The notes under the pieces: model-generated
Database searches by the model: none
Seen by the model: only the letters and a program-made list of their open reading frames with translations
What the model was told of the DNA's origin: nothing
Part shown: positions 12,901-28,000 of the stretch, one piece after another
Numbering within the stretch: position 1 is the first letter of the stretch
Layout: each line of letters starts with the position of its first letter
Position numbers and translations under genes: made by a program
Assembly (NCBI RefSeq): GCF_036370855.1
Contig: NC_088099.1
Span: 29,470,501 to 29,534,500 of the forward strand
Direction of reading: 5' to 3'
Length of the DNA: 64,000 nucleotides
Source of the DNA: Dromaius novaehollandiae
Taxonomy: Eukaryota; Chordata; Aves; Casuariiformes; Dromaiidae

Positions 12901-15900
12901 CTCTGTAAATACCTTCCTTCCACATCAAAGCTGATCCCCAAGACAAATTCATCATACTATTAATAAAAGTTAAAGTAAATTAAAAACTATTTGCATACCT
13001 TGTCACTCAAGCTAAACATTATAAACACTATGCTATGAATCTGGAATTGAATACACATCTCTCTGTCTTATAAATTTTTTAAGAAATCTGTTTTACTGTT
13101 AACGAGTATAAAACATCTGTCTTTGCACTGGTATCTAAGATTGCACTATAAGGGCAGGGCAGGTGGGGAAGCAGCAAAAACAAAGTATTGTGATAGGAAC
13201 TAGATTTTAGAGAAAGTGAAAAATGAACAAATTATCACTTCATCATGAAATCCCTTACTTGGAAGGAAAAAGAATGAAGTATTACTAACCAAAGCAAGCA
13301 AACTTTTTATAATGTTTATTTTCTTGTGGTTGACTACATCTAAAGCAATAGTAGATGGATAAAACCAGACAGTAGATGGATAACTAAACAGTGGGTAATT
13401 TTTTCCTCATACAAGCTCCAGCCCCACACCACGCCAAAGTAAGCAAAAAGGGACACATTTTATCATCATCTGTTTCTCACAACAGCAACTCATACACTGA
13501 AATACACTGAAGTTATATTCAGAGTCCTTATCCACTTTATCCTGTCCTCTGCAAACAAATGGAACAGGATTTTTTCTGGTGATTACTGAAAGCTTATGTC
13601 ATCTGTTTTCTTGATTTGCTCACCCCTCTTCCACCACCTATTTTCATCTCTTACAAGTCTTACCTGGATCTGAACTACCTGTTCCTAGCTGTGCACATGC
13701 ATTATCGTTTTCTTGCAAGGCTTTTTTGAAGTAAAAAATTCCTAAATTGTGCTTTCCCATAGCAAAGTGGATGCAGCCAAGATTGTTCCAGAACATGCAC
13801 CGTAAGCATTCACCTGAGAGAACAGCAAAAGATCATTTTCATAAACTGAATCAGAAAAATGTCACTGAACCCACAAAACACATCCTCCATTCTCTCACAG
13901 GTTGGAGTATTATGGTATCTAATTAAACATGTTCTTCAGCAAGATGTTCAAGGATTATGAAGTTACTGTCCTACACAGAAATGTAGGTTATTAAAAAAAC
14001 TGTATCATTCCATTTCTCTTGAACAGTTCATTTGAAATGACTTAATAGGTAAGCAGCCAGAGATTTTCAGGTCTTATGCATCACGTTCCATAAAATCCAC
14101 ACTACAAAGTCAATTTGACAGACTGCAAGTTGAAGTAAATTCATCTGGAAGATTTCATAGTGTTTCATATGCAAACACTTCCAGTTTTGTAACAGATGAC
14201 TCTTGTAAAAAGGCAATTCTTAAATGACATTATCTGGCTAAGTTTTACAAAACAAACAAATATGTTAACCCAGTCACACAAGCAGGAAAGAATGAGCTTC
14301 AAGATTGAAAATGCGCTCTTCTTCTTAAACACATCATATGCAGGTAACTGTGGGCAGTTTCTTCTAAATAATAAAAGACAAAAATTAAACTTTTGACTTA
14401 TTTGCTGGTAATTGAAGTTTCTCAGGGTTACCACTGATTAAAAAAAAAAAAGCTTTTCCAAACAAATTAACCAGATGTTACTGTAACTGCAACCTAGGTG
14501 ACTAAGTGAACATTCTATTGTAGCTCACGCAAAAAAAGTTACTTGAAAATATAACTTTCCACAGTACGTTAAGTTACAAAAAGGACTTTTTAAGCATAAA
14601 ATATTATTAGAGAGATAAGTTATAGAACATTCTAAAAGCAGTTTGAAAATATGGAATGATTTGCATTCTGGCAAATATTTTGAATTCATGTTTTCTAAAT
14701 CAAAAAGACTAATCTGTAAATACAGAAATTTCTTAAAATATTTACTCAGTCTTGAGATATTCCCAGCGCATATTCTATGACTGCCATCATCTAGTTACAG
14801 TCTATGCACCTGCATCTATTAGATAAAAAGTTCTCATGGCACAACAAACTTAAGAGTACTATCGTTAAAACAGTAAGCATTGAACCAACTGAAGTAGAGA
14901 AATTCAGTAGCTTCACAATGTAAGGATTTTTAGAAAGCTTAACTCTCTACTGACCCAAGACACAGCTTTCGCTCTAGACTTTCCAGTAGTTTTCCACTGA
15001 TGTTTTAAACAGTCAACTACAATCTCAAATGTTTTTAAATAAGAGCATACAAAAATACACACACACACTTTCTGGGTATGAAAGTAAATTAAAATAGTGT
15101 ACAGTAGAAGTCAATCCTTGACATTTCATGAAACATTTCAGTTTCCTCACAATCATTACAACTGCTATAATATCCTCTCTGGGTACAACTTGAAATTTCA
15201 TTCCAAGATCTAGGAGGCTGCTTTTTTTAAACATGTCTTGATTCACTAACCCAAGCAAGAAGCCCTGAAAATATTACATTTATATCATCACAAAGCCATT
15301 TTCCTAGACAGTCTTTACATTGTGAAAAAACACACTCAAGAAAACCCATACCATGATTGCATAGCTGGAGAATGACAAGAATGAAGAAAACATATACAGG
15401 ACACAAAACCATGACACTTTGGGCCTGTTCCTTTAGGTAACTATTCATTGCTTAATACTGACATCAGTGAGTAGTCCCATTTGTACCACACTTTCACGTG
15501 CTTGCAGGATGAAGGTTCTCTCTTATTTTACCTGTTTTCATGAAGCCTGGATGTTCAGCAATATTTGCACTGTTCAAAAGTTTGACCGCTTTCCGATAAT
15601 TGCCTCTCAAATATTCAAAATTGCTCTTTAGAAAGAGAGAAGGAGCTGACTGTGAGGGAGAAAACAAAAAAAAAATCTCTTATTTTATGATTTCTACTGT
15701 GAGCATTAAATCACTCCATAGTCAGTTTGGCCCCTGCTGCCACTTTAAAAAAACAGATGGGCTTAGGCCCTAACCATTTCATGCAGTAGCATTTCTTTGT
15801 TAAGCACATGATTAACACTCGTCTCCCTTGAGCTTCAAAACCATACGTATTTTTTGTCATTGCTCTAAAACCAAACATTATGCTAGAGAACTCTATCATG

Positions 15901-16251
15901 GCAATGCCTGAGTGCAGAGGATCTCCTTTTTGCTTAATAGGATCTTTCTCCAACCTGTCTTCTAGTACACTCCTTCCCATGCTTCCCTCCCTGAGGAGTT
16001 CAACAGCTTCCTCCTAGACTGTGATCTTCCTGGTCTGTCCACAGACACCTCATGATCCAGAAGGATTTCTGTCAAACTAGCAGCTGTTGAGACTGGCAAC
16101 AAGAGGGAAGTGCTGTCCTCCCATTCCCTGCTCCTCAGTTAATGTAGAATATATCTGGAATGGTGGACGTAATTCTTTGAGTTGAGAACTCCTACATAAA
16201 AAAAGTAAATTGCTTTCCTGCAAGAGGCAAGCCTCCAAAAAGACTTGAACA

Positions 16252-16290
<39 letters not shown>

Positions 16291-18996
16291 AGCACCCCAA
16301 AACAAATCTCCCATAAAGTGGTTTAAACCATCAATGATACCAGAAGATTTTAATTCTCAATGCATAACATTTCTAGTAAACTAAAACTATAAAGCAAACT
16401 CGACCTGCTTAGTATAGTATTTCACTGTTATTTTTATATCATTAACAGTGAAGTGCAATTTTCTAAGCAACTGCAAAAAACGCAAGTGAAATTCTGTATT
16501 ATTTACACTCACAGAAAAGAGATTACAAACTCAACTGAATACACAAAGCACTTGAGACATCCATCCTCAAAGAGACTTTTCTTTACAGACGAAGTTAGCA
16601 AATTCAGTTTTAAGATAGGAGAACAGAACTAAATTACAAAACCAATATCCTTAGGAATACCTACATTCCCAGCTGTATTCATAACAGATTTGATCTCCCT
16701 TTTGCATGCTTTTAGTGACTTCATCTGGATATAGGCTCTCACCTTATACTGTTAAAAAAAATAAGTTTGTTAGATAAAAATGAATTGTTCCACTTTGTAA
16801 GATGAACCATAACTAGATTTATTACAGAACATTATACACACATCTTAAAAAGAAGTTAAAAAAAGCTGTTTAAAAACATTCTAAAGAAGAAATTCTATTC
16901 ATATTCATAGAAAATTTTATGCAATAGCTAACAGCAACTCTGTATTCAAACCCCAAAATACTGGTAACTAAAAATCACAAATTAGTTAAAATAATTTAAC
17001 TTCCTACCCCCACACATTTGCCTACTAAACTCACAATACCAATAAGTGAAAGATGATAGAGAAGGGTGTTTGCTCACATTTGTTCCACAGAACAGAAACC
17101 TCATAGTTTATAACATGAAATGAAACCTCAGCTGATTTAAACTGTTGGAGATCTAACAGATAAAACAGTGAAACTAACTGCAATTTAACAAAATTACAAT
17201 AGATTGCAGGGACTTAACTTGAGCTTTTTCATGTTCAGACAGTTTCTCCTGTACATAGATCTTATAAAAGAGATAAATAAATCAATTTTTTGTTTGTTTT
17301 ACAAAATGAAATTCAAGAACAGATAGTATCACAATCCATGTGAACTATATTAGAAGAAGGTTGTACTTGTTTTTAAGACAGACTGAACTAATGTTCTTGT
17401 ATAAATCACATGCAGACACCTACCTGATGTATCTTAGATTTGGCAACTTCTATTAAAGCTCCGCTCTCAGCTTTCTGGTTAGAGGCATCTTTATTTGTAT
17501 TACCTGACTGAAGTTTAAAAAGAAGTTAATATTAATTACCTTCTTGAATTTGGTTTACAGATTTTTTTTTTTTTTAAGACTATGAGGAAGAAAAATAAGT
17601 ATCTTGCAATCCAGAAGAGTATGTACCCACTAAATATTGTAACTTGAGGTTAACAATCAAAATCCAGGAACAACTACATCAGTCTATGAAGAACAAAGTT
17701 CTACATTAACACGAGTGTTACGCTGTACCACTCCAGCATTAAGATATTTTAAGAATTCTCTTGCCCAAGAGGACACTATGCACACTCTAGGTTCTCTCAC
17801 TAAGATTTTCTTCAGTAGAATTATCTACTATATATTTAAAATAAAATGTTTCATCTTAAATGTGGCATTTCATCAACAGGGAAGGATGAAAGACTTCCCT
17901 TTTCACTTACAAACCACTATTCATTCTACTAATATTTCAAAAGATACACACAAAAGACTTCATTCAAAAGTACACATCAATCAGGTGCTACATAAAACAG
18001 ATGCTTGATTTCTCTCATACCACGGGGCATGGTTGCAATTCCTCTCTGACATGGAGTTTCATTTCAAACTTGAGGTTTCACATGGTCATAATCCGAGGCA
18101 AATATGAAAGACTAAGTATATTTGACCATGAAGACAAACTGTCTTTCTAAAACAGCTCTCAGACTTAAGACAAACTTAGCTCCCTGACAGTAAGAGACAG
18201 GGTGGAACAGAGGAAATATACACCTGCCACATACAATTAGCCCAGTTACTAACACGTAAGTTAGTGTCTAAAGTTACAGATGCTGCAATATAGATTTATA
18301 ATTCAGAGGTATCTAAAAAGAGTAATTCTGAATCAAGTTAAAGCATACTGCTATAAAGACTTCAATATATTCATAAGATTTTAAGCTTACCTCATTTTTT
18401 CCATTCTTGCTGTTATTGTTGCCCTGTGAAATCATTTTTTCTAAAACAGCGAGCAGATGTAAGGCTTTCTCAGCTTGGTAAGTTAGCAGGTATAAGTCTA
18501 CAAGCAAGAAACACACAGCCTGGGCAAACTTCTCTTCTACATAAAGCAAAAGAAGGGAAAAATAATTTTGCAGTTTTAGTACTAATCCTTCCAAACCTAA
18601 CCAAAGGAGAAAAAAAAGCATCCATGCAACATTATGAGAAAGAACAGTTACTAGCAAAAAAACCAAAATGCAGACATCCACATAATGCACACAAGTACAT
18701 ATACACAAAAAAGCAATTAATTCAAATGGCATTAGCGTAATAGCATAGACTAAAGACAAAGACAGTTTAACATCTATTTCATCTCTACAAATTTTATTTT
18801 CAGAAATACTGAAAATCCAGTGTCTAAAAAGACAGATGGAGCTATAAGCCTAGAGAGAATCTCATGGAAGTTAAGAGCATTTCTGTACAAACACTTCTCT
18901 GCATGGCTGCCTTGGCAGACTGAGCTCCAAACTGGCATATCAAAATTTGGGAGGAATTAAAGAAACACAGTAAGATTTATTGGATTTACACTGTGG

Positions 18997-19049
<53 letters not shown>

Positions 19050-22000
19050 TACAAGCACGCTTCACTGTGACAGGCCCTGTCACTTTTAAAATTCAACAAA
19101 GATTATGAAGTTGTTTAATGCAAGTATGACAACTCCACTACATAGGGTGCCACAGCTCATAAAAGCTGGAAACTTCATATTCAAATATGACCACATAGAA
19201 TTATATGCAGCCTAATGCAGGCATTCAAAAACGCAAGCCCACTGACAAATTTGCACCCACCCATGTAGTTATATGATCGTTTAGATTATCAAAATTTAGA
19301 TCATTTAGTTACTTTTCAAATACTAATAACTTGTCAAATACCCATTCCAGAGTCATAATACTTCTCTTCTAAACATCTCTGAAGTACCACCGCCCAATTT
19401 AATTGTTGTCCCTGATATAAAGCATGTTCTTCATTTCTAAGTCTAACCACTGCTTTAGAACTGTATCACACAGATTTAAAACCAACTTGCATGAGAATAA
19501 GAAAAAGTGAAGGATCTTTCTTTAGTTTTTACATGAACAAAACTTGTCTACATACCAAAAGGTTCTATAAATTGATAGAGCTTCTCTCCAACTGATATAG
19601 CTTCAGTATACTGACGCAGATGATACAAAATAACAGCTTGATTGTAGTAAAGCATACTATTTTCAACATCATCTAAACCATCCATTTCTTCAACAGCTGA
19701 GTGAACCTTTAAAAAAAGAAAAAAAAGAAAATACTCACTTGTTTCATTTAAAAGTGTCAAGTAATTTTCAGAAATTAGATTATTAAAGGTAGAAACTGGT
19801 CTAAAGGTAGGTCAATAAAGAATTCTGTTCACTAGTTATAAGCTAATAAACTTCTGTGTTGTTCAACAGAAACCCAGCAAAGGATTTAAATCATGTCACG
19901 AACTAAAGTTAAGAAGCTTTCTATTGAAAGAATGTCAGTTTTTCCTACAGTTGTAATTGCTGGAAGAGTTAAGCTTTAGATCCATTTCAATAAAAATATA
20001 AAAGCAGTATCCTAAATGACTAAATGGACTCAGAGGTTTAAAAGTAACATTACCTTCCTGTTCATTTACATTCTTCACAAGAGAGGAAGGCATGGATTTT
20101 TTCCCCTATTTCACTAGAAAAGTCTAATCATCATTAACAGTATTTGAAACCAAGCAGCATATCAATGTTTGCATTACCTGGTTCTTCAGCTGGTTAAGAG
20201 TTTGTCTCAGGTTGTCCGTTGTAGTCTGGTTGCTTTTACAGAACTCTGCAACAGCAGTATTCAAAGTTATTTTGTAGTCATCTTTGTTTATGTCTTGAAG
20301 GGTATTTAGGTGCTGTAAACAAACATCGTAATTCCCAGCCTGGAAATCGCACACATCAGAAACATGCATTAGAAAATACAAAGTCTAAATTAACAGGTTA
20401 GTAAGTTTTAATGAAAGTATCCTCTGTAAGTTTACAGAACAAAGTAGTATTTCCATTATCAACAGGAAGTGAACTAAAACTAAATGGCTACACATGCATA
20501 AGTAACAAAGTATGAGAGTGAAGTCTAACAGCTATGATAATAACCAAATTTAAAAGAGAATTCTGTGGAAGAAAGACAAATGGAGTAGTTTATTATAAAC
20601 AGAAGATTCTATGAACAGTGCTGTTCTGCTTTATTTTCATCGTATAGAATCTTGAAATTCAAAGCAGTATTTCCTCAGTTTTCATAATTCCTCCCCATCA
20701 CGTGCATAGAGCAACTGGAACTGCTTATGTAGCTCCCAGACTGTAATTTCGTGTTCATTCCTCACTCCATTTTTGTAGAGGTGAGTTACAATGTAGTCTG
20801 TGGAAGTCAGCTTAAGACATGTTGGCAAAAGAGGGTCTCACTTTCCCAGTATGGGTTTAAATAACATTTTTACAACTTATTTTAGTTGTTGAATGAATTA
20901 TTCAAGCATTTGGTGATTAGGCATGTCAAGAGAGAAACCAAACACCTAGGCATGATACTCCTTGGAGGTGTGGTTTAATCATGAAACCACTTACTTTGAC
21001 ATCAGGAAGAAGAGGGACTATTTTTAAGGACTTCCAGACAACTCAGCTCCTTCTGCTTTCAGTTTTTGTCTTTTGTGTTTAGACAGGAAGAATTTAGTGG
21101 CACTGCAGAATGAAAGAGAACTCCAAACTCTTTCAACTGAACCAAGCCTAAATAAATGATCCTTTGCTCTCTGCTGCTCAACCCCTATACAGGAATAATC
21201 ACCTTCACCTCTTCCATATCAAGGCTACTTCCCGTTTGGTCAGTCAGATATGCAGACTCATTTCTACCTCTGTCACCAGTTCACAGACAATCAAGTATCA
21301 AGTACCACTACCATTCTCTACTGACTCTTACTTCTCCTATTTTAGATGCTAGTCCACAGAGCTTCTTCTGGGCTCCTGCCTAAATTCCTCTGTTAAGGGA
21401 AGGGTTACAACAGAAATTACAACTCTGTAGTACTTTGCCGGAACCACAACCTTACGCTTGCTGTAGATAGTTGCTATTCCGCAGCTACTCTCAAGAGAGC
21501 CACCTTCAGCTCTACCAAGAAAGTAGTCCCACAAGTTACAGAGATGTAGCAGGATGCTGACACACAGTATTTCCACAGTTCTGTGGAAGTATCATCATGA
21601 TGGGTTGCCTACTCATCACACACACAAAGATGGGAATTTACAATTCAACTGCTGACATTCTCTGTAAGTGACACAGTTCACCTTCCAACAATTTTCTTCA
21701 CGTGTTCACACTCAGAGCTCCCCTTCAACAGAAGCAGCTTTCAGATTACAGCTACAAGGCCTCTAACCGTGGTTAGACTGAGAACTTTAAACTTTTGTAT
21801 GCTCACCTTATTTTGTGATTTTTTTTTAAAAAAGTCTAAACAGTCCTTTCCTCTACTCCATTAAGCAGGATCTATAACATAACATACACTTATTTCAAGT
21901 TACACATAACTTGAAAGTGCAACATGATAAAGCAGCACACAAAGAAAGACCAGAGGAACAGTCCACAAGGCTACTTATAGCAACTCAATACTAAGCAAAA

Positions 22001-25000
22001 CTGACAACCTAGACACCAGGTTAATCCTGCTCACATCTGTTGCCTCGTGAACATTGTAAGTGTTCTTAATGCAAGAGAAAGACCATGAGATAAGCAAGGT
22101 ACATCAGACCAGCATTAGAACTAAAGACAAAGGTATCAGCAGACCAAGTGTCTTTCAGGCATGAATAACTGGACACAAGCAGGAAAGCAGACAACCCTTT
22201 CCTGTACCTTTAGTTCTCAAATAAACTGACAATGAGTAAAGAAATACTGAAAGAGAACAATTGGACTAGAAAGCACTCAAGAATGTATCAGCAAACACCA
22301 TCAGCTGTAGTCAGTTTAAGGAACAACTACACACACTTCACACAGCAAGAGTGCAGGAAAAAAAGTAATAATGACTGAAACAGAAAAGAAGGAAATATCA
22401 AAAGACAGTATTTAAATTCTTCCCCCTAATCTATTTAACACATCCAAAACTAGCTTACACAAGTCATTGTGGAGATAGAGATGCAAAAAAGAAGAGGCAA
22501 AGCAGTTATACTTCCAGTCACATGCTACATTAAGTAGAATCAGGAGACAATGCAAAGAAAGTAAACAACTGAAAGACCTACTGCCTGAATTCTACATGAG
22601 AAATCTTCCAAGAAACACAAAGGTGGTAATTAATACAATCCATAGGTATTATGTGTTGAAAAATACATCTTAATGTAAAGTAAACCAAAAAATCTTGTAG
22701 ACTATTTCATATCTTGCTATATTTTTTTTCCACAATGTGAAAAAAAGGTTTGGTTGTTGTTTTTTAATACACGTGGTTCTTTTAAGCCCTTTAACACCAC
22801 ATTTTTAGTTTTAAATGACGAATTCTTCAGAGAGTTCACACATCCCAATACTGCCACGAAACAGAACAGCAGCCTGCTTCTTTTAATTAACTCATTATAC
22901 AGCTTTTATGGATACTAAGTTTTGAAAATCAAGATTAAAACGTGCTCTTGTACACTCAGTGCCAGTGTCCTCTTCAATCGTCTCATATCACAATGGACAG
23001 AAAAGGTATGCGCTGGCTTTATAATACAATTGGTACTGCTTTTGACCTAATATCATATTAATATATTTGCAACTACACTAAGAAAAGAGGAAAAAAATTA
23101 CTACATAACTGCTACCTAGCTTATACAATTAGAAGTCTCATAGTTTGGCTTTTCCTTACCAGAAAGGCTTGTAACGCGCTGCTTGACAATTCCTTTTCCT
23201 GATCAGTAATCCCAGAAGAAGTACCTGCTCCTTCATGTTTCTCAGTAGCTTGATCTGTAAAATACACAGACAGTTACAAGAAAGTTTGCAAGTGTGATGA
23301 AAGCTGTTCAGCTTAAAAGTTTAGCTTCTTCCATTTCTCAAGATCCTCCTGGCAGTACAACGAATAATCTTCCATGCTACTGCAACACTACCTCCCTACT
23401 ACACTAACACCTCTCAAATTATCCTACACTCCTTGTGAATTTCTCTCCATAAAATACAAACGTAATAATCTTAGTTATCCAAGCAACTTGTACAATACTT
23501 TCCAAGTGTGCTTGCAATCAATAACAAAAGTCCCACAAGTTAACTGACAACATTTTAGATTTCTCTTTTAAGTTGTAATCATACACTAGGAAGAGCTTTT
23601 GTTTTCACAAAAATTAGTAGTGAAGGCCAAACTTCATGAAATGAACACAAGTGCCACGCTTGTTAGACCAAAAGTCCATGCATCCCATATGCCGCTTCCT
23701 AAATAGCGAGTAAAGGGTGATCTAGGGAACAACACAAAAAGCAGAGCAAACACTGGAACTTCTGCCCAGTTCCTACTTTGGAAGAGTAACTCTCCTCTAA
23801 ATGAGAAGCTGCACCTGAACTTTTTTTTTTTTGTCCTCCTCTTTTTTTTTTTTAAACTCTTTATACTTTGGACTCCTCAAGATATTCTATCAAATGCTAT
23901 CTAGGTGGTTATGTGGCAAGACACAACGAAAAAATGCTGCCTATTCACTTTTTCAACCTTAGGATTGATCTTACAGATCTTTCTTTGAATCATCTCTCTT
24001 CCTAGGTGAGCAGTCACAGTTTAAGATCTTCTTCACACATGCCTTTTTCAGCAACTTCTCCAGTTCTACTACATCCTTTTCCAGATTGCAACAACAAGAA
24101 CATCATATGATTTTCTTTCTCACATTTATGATGCTGACCCCTCTGAGGATTTATATAGCAACACAACAAAGTTTTAATTGTTTTCAATGTCTTTTACATA
24201 TTATTCCCAACATGTTTTACCTTTGGGTCACTACTGAGACTTTTTTTTGAAAGCAGTCTCACTGAAACCTTTTGACATCATGTAATTAAGGAGTCAGTGA
24301 AGTGATATTAAGAACTACAGCACAGAGGTTCCATACTTAAGATGTAAAAAAATGAAAACAAGAAAACCCACACACCTCCACCTTCTACCAAACACAAATT
24401 AATGGGTCAAAAACATTAAGCTCTTATGGTGAAAAAAAACACCAGCTTGTTTCTAGAAGCATTAGTTCTAGAAGCATTAACCTATGTGCTGGAACATACA
24501 CAAGTCACTGATATATTTTTGAAACAAAGACTTTATAAACCATCAATACTTTCTAGTTTTGGAGATAAGGGCTTCTTGAATTTCACAATTGCAGCTTTGG
24601 TCTAGCCTATGTTTTGCTATTTCAATAGGCTAGGTAGACTCTGCATATTTAAAGTCTTCTTTCTCTTCCTAGAATTCAAGGATCTAATGCAAATTCTACT
24701 AATTTCGTTTTCACTTCAAATGAACCAAAACACTCATCTGCGAGCTCCACTGCAAAGTCCATTCCCATCACCACCAGTATATCTTGATCATCTGCTAGTG
24801 ACCAACTACCATGCTAAGAAAAGCTATACGTACACAAAGATAGACAACAACAGTTAGGGGTAACCAAACCTCAGAAGATTCACCCATGCTAGAAATAAAG
24901 CATACTTAGTTATCTATTCATAGTTTGTGTTTGTTGCTGAGAAGATAGCAAGATCCCTTCTGTTGTCTTATCTAGTAACACATTCGAGCAAGAACTTTAA

Positions 25001-28000
25001 GTGTTCAGTTGTGACCTTCATTCTGCATCAAGATGCTGGCAGTGTTGAGGTTTTAAAACCTCAACAGTCTTACACCAGAAAATAGCAAGGAAACCTTAAC
25101 TCACTATGATTTCAACAAAATTCAGGGTTACTCAGCACTCTAGAGGGGATCCTTAGCATGCTGAAGAACTACATGCACCTGCTACAAAATCTGACCATGC
25201 AAAAGACATTGATCAACCCCATTTGCATTGCCTTTTACTTAAGAAGAAAAGACAGGATGGGAGAAAATTTAAAAAACAAAACAAAACAAGCTTTTGACAA
25301 GCCAAAATAAGTAAAGTAACTAAAAGTTAGTAAGTAACTACAAAAAGGAACAAAAGGTACCTCTTCTTCAAGCTAAGAATATAATAGATTCAATTCCTGC
25401 TCTAAATCTTGTGGCTGTACAGCCAAGCAGAAAGCTATCACTCTTCAAGGAACTCCAGAATGGGAGTGATTAAGTAAACGTATTTGCTCTCAAACTTTCA
25501 TGCCAAAAATTGTATTATCTGCTTTACTTGCTCAGCATGCCTTTCAGATCATGCTAGTAAGAATAACAGTAAAGCAAGGAGTTGAGAATCTGCAACTTCT
25601 GAACATTGATACATATCAGTCAGGTCAACAGGTCCCTCACAGTTTTGAGGCAAGGGCTCCTTAACATCTTGGAAGAAGGCACTGAATGCACCTGTATGAA
25701 AAGGGGGTTCATAGTTTTGGGAAAACACTATATGCAATAAAAACACGTTCACACAACGCTCCATGGAGTCAGAGTTCACACAGGGAGTTGAATATTGTTG
25801 AAGGTGTCATTAACAGCTACTTGTCACCTCACCATAAGCACTTTCACAAGCCTGCTCAAGCACCATGAAAACCCACATAAGTAATCATGGTATGCGAGTT
25901 CACAAAACAAGCATCTCAAAGGAAGCTGGGCTTATGGAATTCTGAATCCTAAAGTAAAGTGCCTTTCTTTCAATTAAGAGAAACTTACGTCAAAGAGACT
26001 GCAAATTAGTTGTCTAAGAAAAGCACTCCTAAATATCTGCTTTATGCATATTTCCTGGGAAAGAACAGGACAGGTCTATAAATAGATTACACTACACCTC
26101 TAAGTCTCCTAGTATGAAACTGGGGACTATTTTAAGCAAAAACAGGTCTTCCTCTTCTCCCATAAAGTTAGTTTTACAGCTGCAAACTTCATCTACTATG
26201 ACTCACTAAGAAAAAAAGTTTGTGAAACCTGAACTGGAAGCTTATCAAGAAAGAGCAAAAATAAAGTCCAACTGAAGTCATTTACAGCATAGCTCTTTCC
26301 CTTGGGAAAGAAACAAACCACCACCAACAACAAAAGTTTGGCCATTCTCTAACACTTTGACCCAAACACGCTTGAAACCTGTTAAAGAGCTGAAGGACCC
26401 TCTAATCTACTGTAATCCTCCCACCCTTGTTTAAATCAGGATCTATTGCTTCTGTTGATCTTAATTACTGAGATACCTCACAAACAAAACTCATCTAAAG
26501 GAAGGCTGGCCCAGGATACCGAAAAGAACCCTCCAACACCACTTATTAATTGAGGAGAAAAAGTACTTAGCCTCTTGACTGCAAACGGCTATCAACTGCT
26601 TGCTAATAAAAGTATTATTTCAAAATTTCTTGAGGCATTTGAAAATGAAAGAGTACATGGTTCACTGGCAAAACATACAGCATGCTACTTAGATCTGTGA
26701 TCTTTGGCATTCTTGTAGGAGCACGTGGTCCATGAAGTACAAGGCATGCTAGTTATTATCAACATGCTCCTATTTGTATAGTAGTTACAATTTTCAGCTG
26801 AGCTATTTGAAACAGCGCAGATTCTGTGCTTTACAAATGACAGGACTCAATTTATCTATGCAAACTGTATTTACACATGGAGCTGTTTGTTTTTAAACTT
26901 TTCATGTTGTCTAACTTTCCTAAGTACAAAGCATCTCTAAAACTAATAGTTCTCAGACTGGTGGTGAGGAGCAGAAAGTGCATCCAGGAAAAGGGAAAGT
27001 ATGTAAAAATCATCTGCTCACACTTTGATCTGGAGAAAGCTGCTGCACTGGGTTTGATGTAAAAGAAAGCAAGTCAGGAAATTATCTTCTTGGTTAGCAA
27101 CCTGTATCACAGGGGTCTGAGCAGCAGAAACACTGTGTCACGGAGGCATTTCTTTTTGTATCAGCAGGTAGGTGTTCCTACTGGAGAGGTTGCACCAGGT
27201 GGATAGCAGAATCTGCTTTGGGGGAAGTGGTTCTACTAGAGGAGAACGAGGAAAAGCATGAGATTGCTACCTACAAAGGGAGATTGTCCTTCTCTTTGGC
27301 CTGCTGCCACAACATCATATAAGCAATGAGAAGTCACATCTCCCACATATATAGATCCAGATACTTGGACAGTGACTGCAGTCATTATCCTTCTCCTACC
27401 TGTTATCTCCAAGGATTGCTGTTCCTGAGCTCTCTAGTTTCCAGGCCCTTTAAATTACACCTTGCATAAACTGTGCTGTTGAATGCCAGAGCATCTCTGG
27501 AATTATTTTATACTTCCAAACTCTAGAGGCAGAGGGATAATCTCTTCCTGAGAAGGAGAGGAATCTATCACAGCAGTCTCACTCCAACAAAATTCTGAAA
27601 GCTATGCAGCTAGAACATTCAGCCCTTATAAGAAGACAGCAATAGTTTGTGGCACAAAAAGTACATTTTTCTATGAAGCACTGTGCCACTAATCTCCATA
27701 TATTAGATTTAACACTGTACAATAAAAAGGAAACACTTTTCACTCAGAAGTTATAACTTTACTACAAACAAGTATATGTAGATATGTAAAATATCTTGCC
27801 ATAGCTAATGTGTTTGCTTCCATTTGGACAAATACTTTTCTTCCAACTTAAAAAAAAGTTCCTGACTTCACAATTTCTAAGAAGGGGAAAATATATATTA
27901 TCTCCTAATGCCAAACTTTTCCTGTAGTTTGTAATCACTGTAAGCTTCTTTAAAATAAACACAGGATGGTTTAGTACACATCACTTAGCAAGGTACACTG

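Larger units (their letters stand above)
18537..20177 (-). other. CNOT10 introns 4 and 3 (either side of exon 4)
   Basis: Intron 4 is 18537-19555 and carries the CA microsatellite at 18999-19047. Intron 3 is 19707-20177 (471 bp) and has nothing notable. Confidence 0.85.

Noticed and set aside
18313-18759. 148-codon minus-strand frame as a separate gene
   Set aside because: Only 18391-18536 (exon 5 of CNOT10) is coding; the rest is intron readthrough on both sides.
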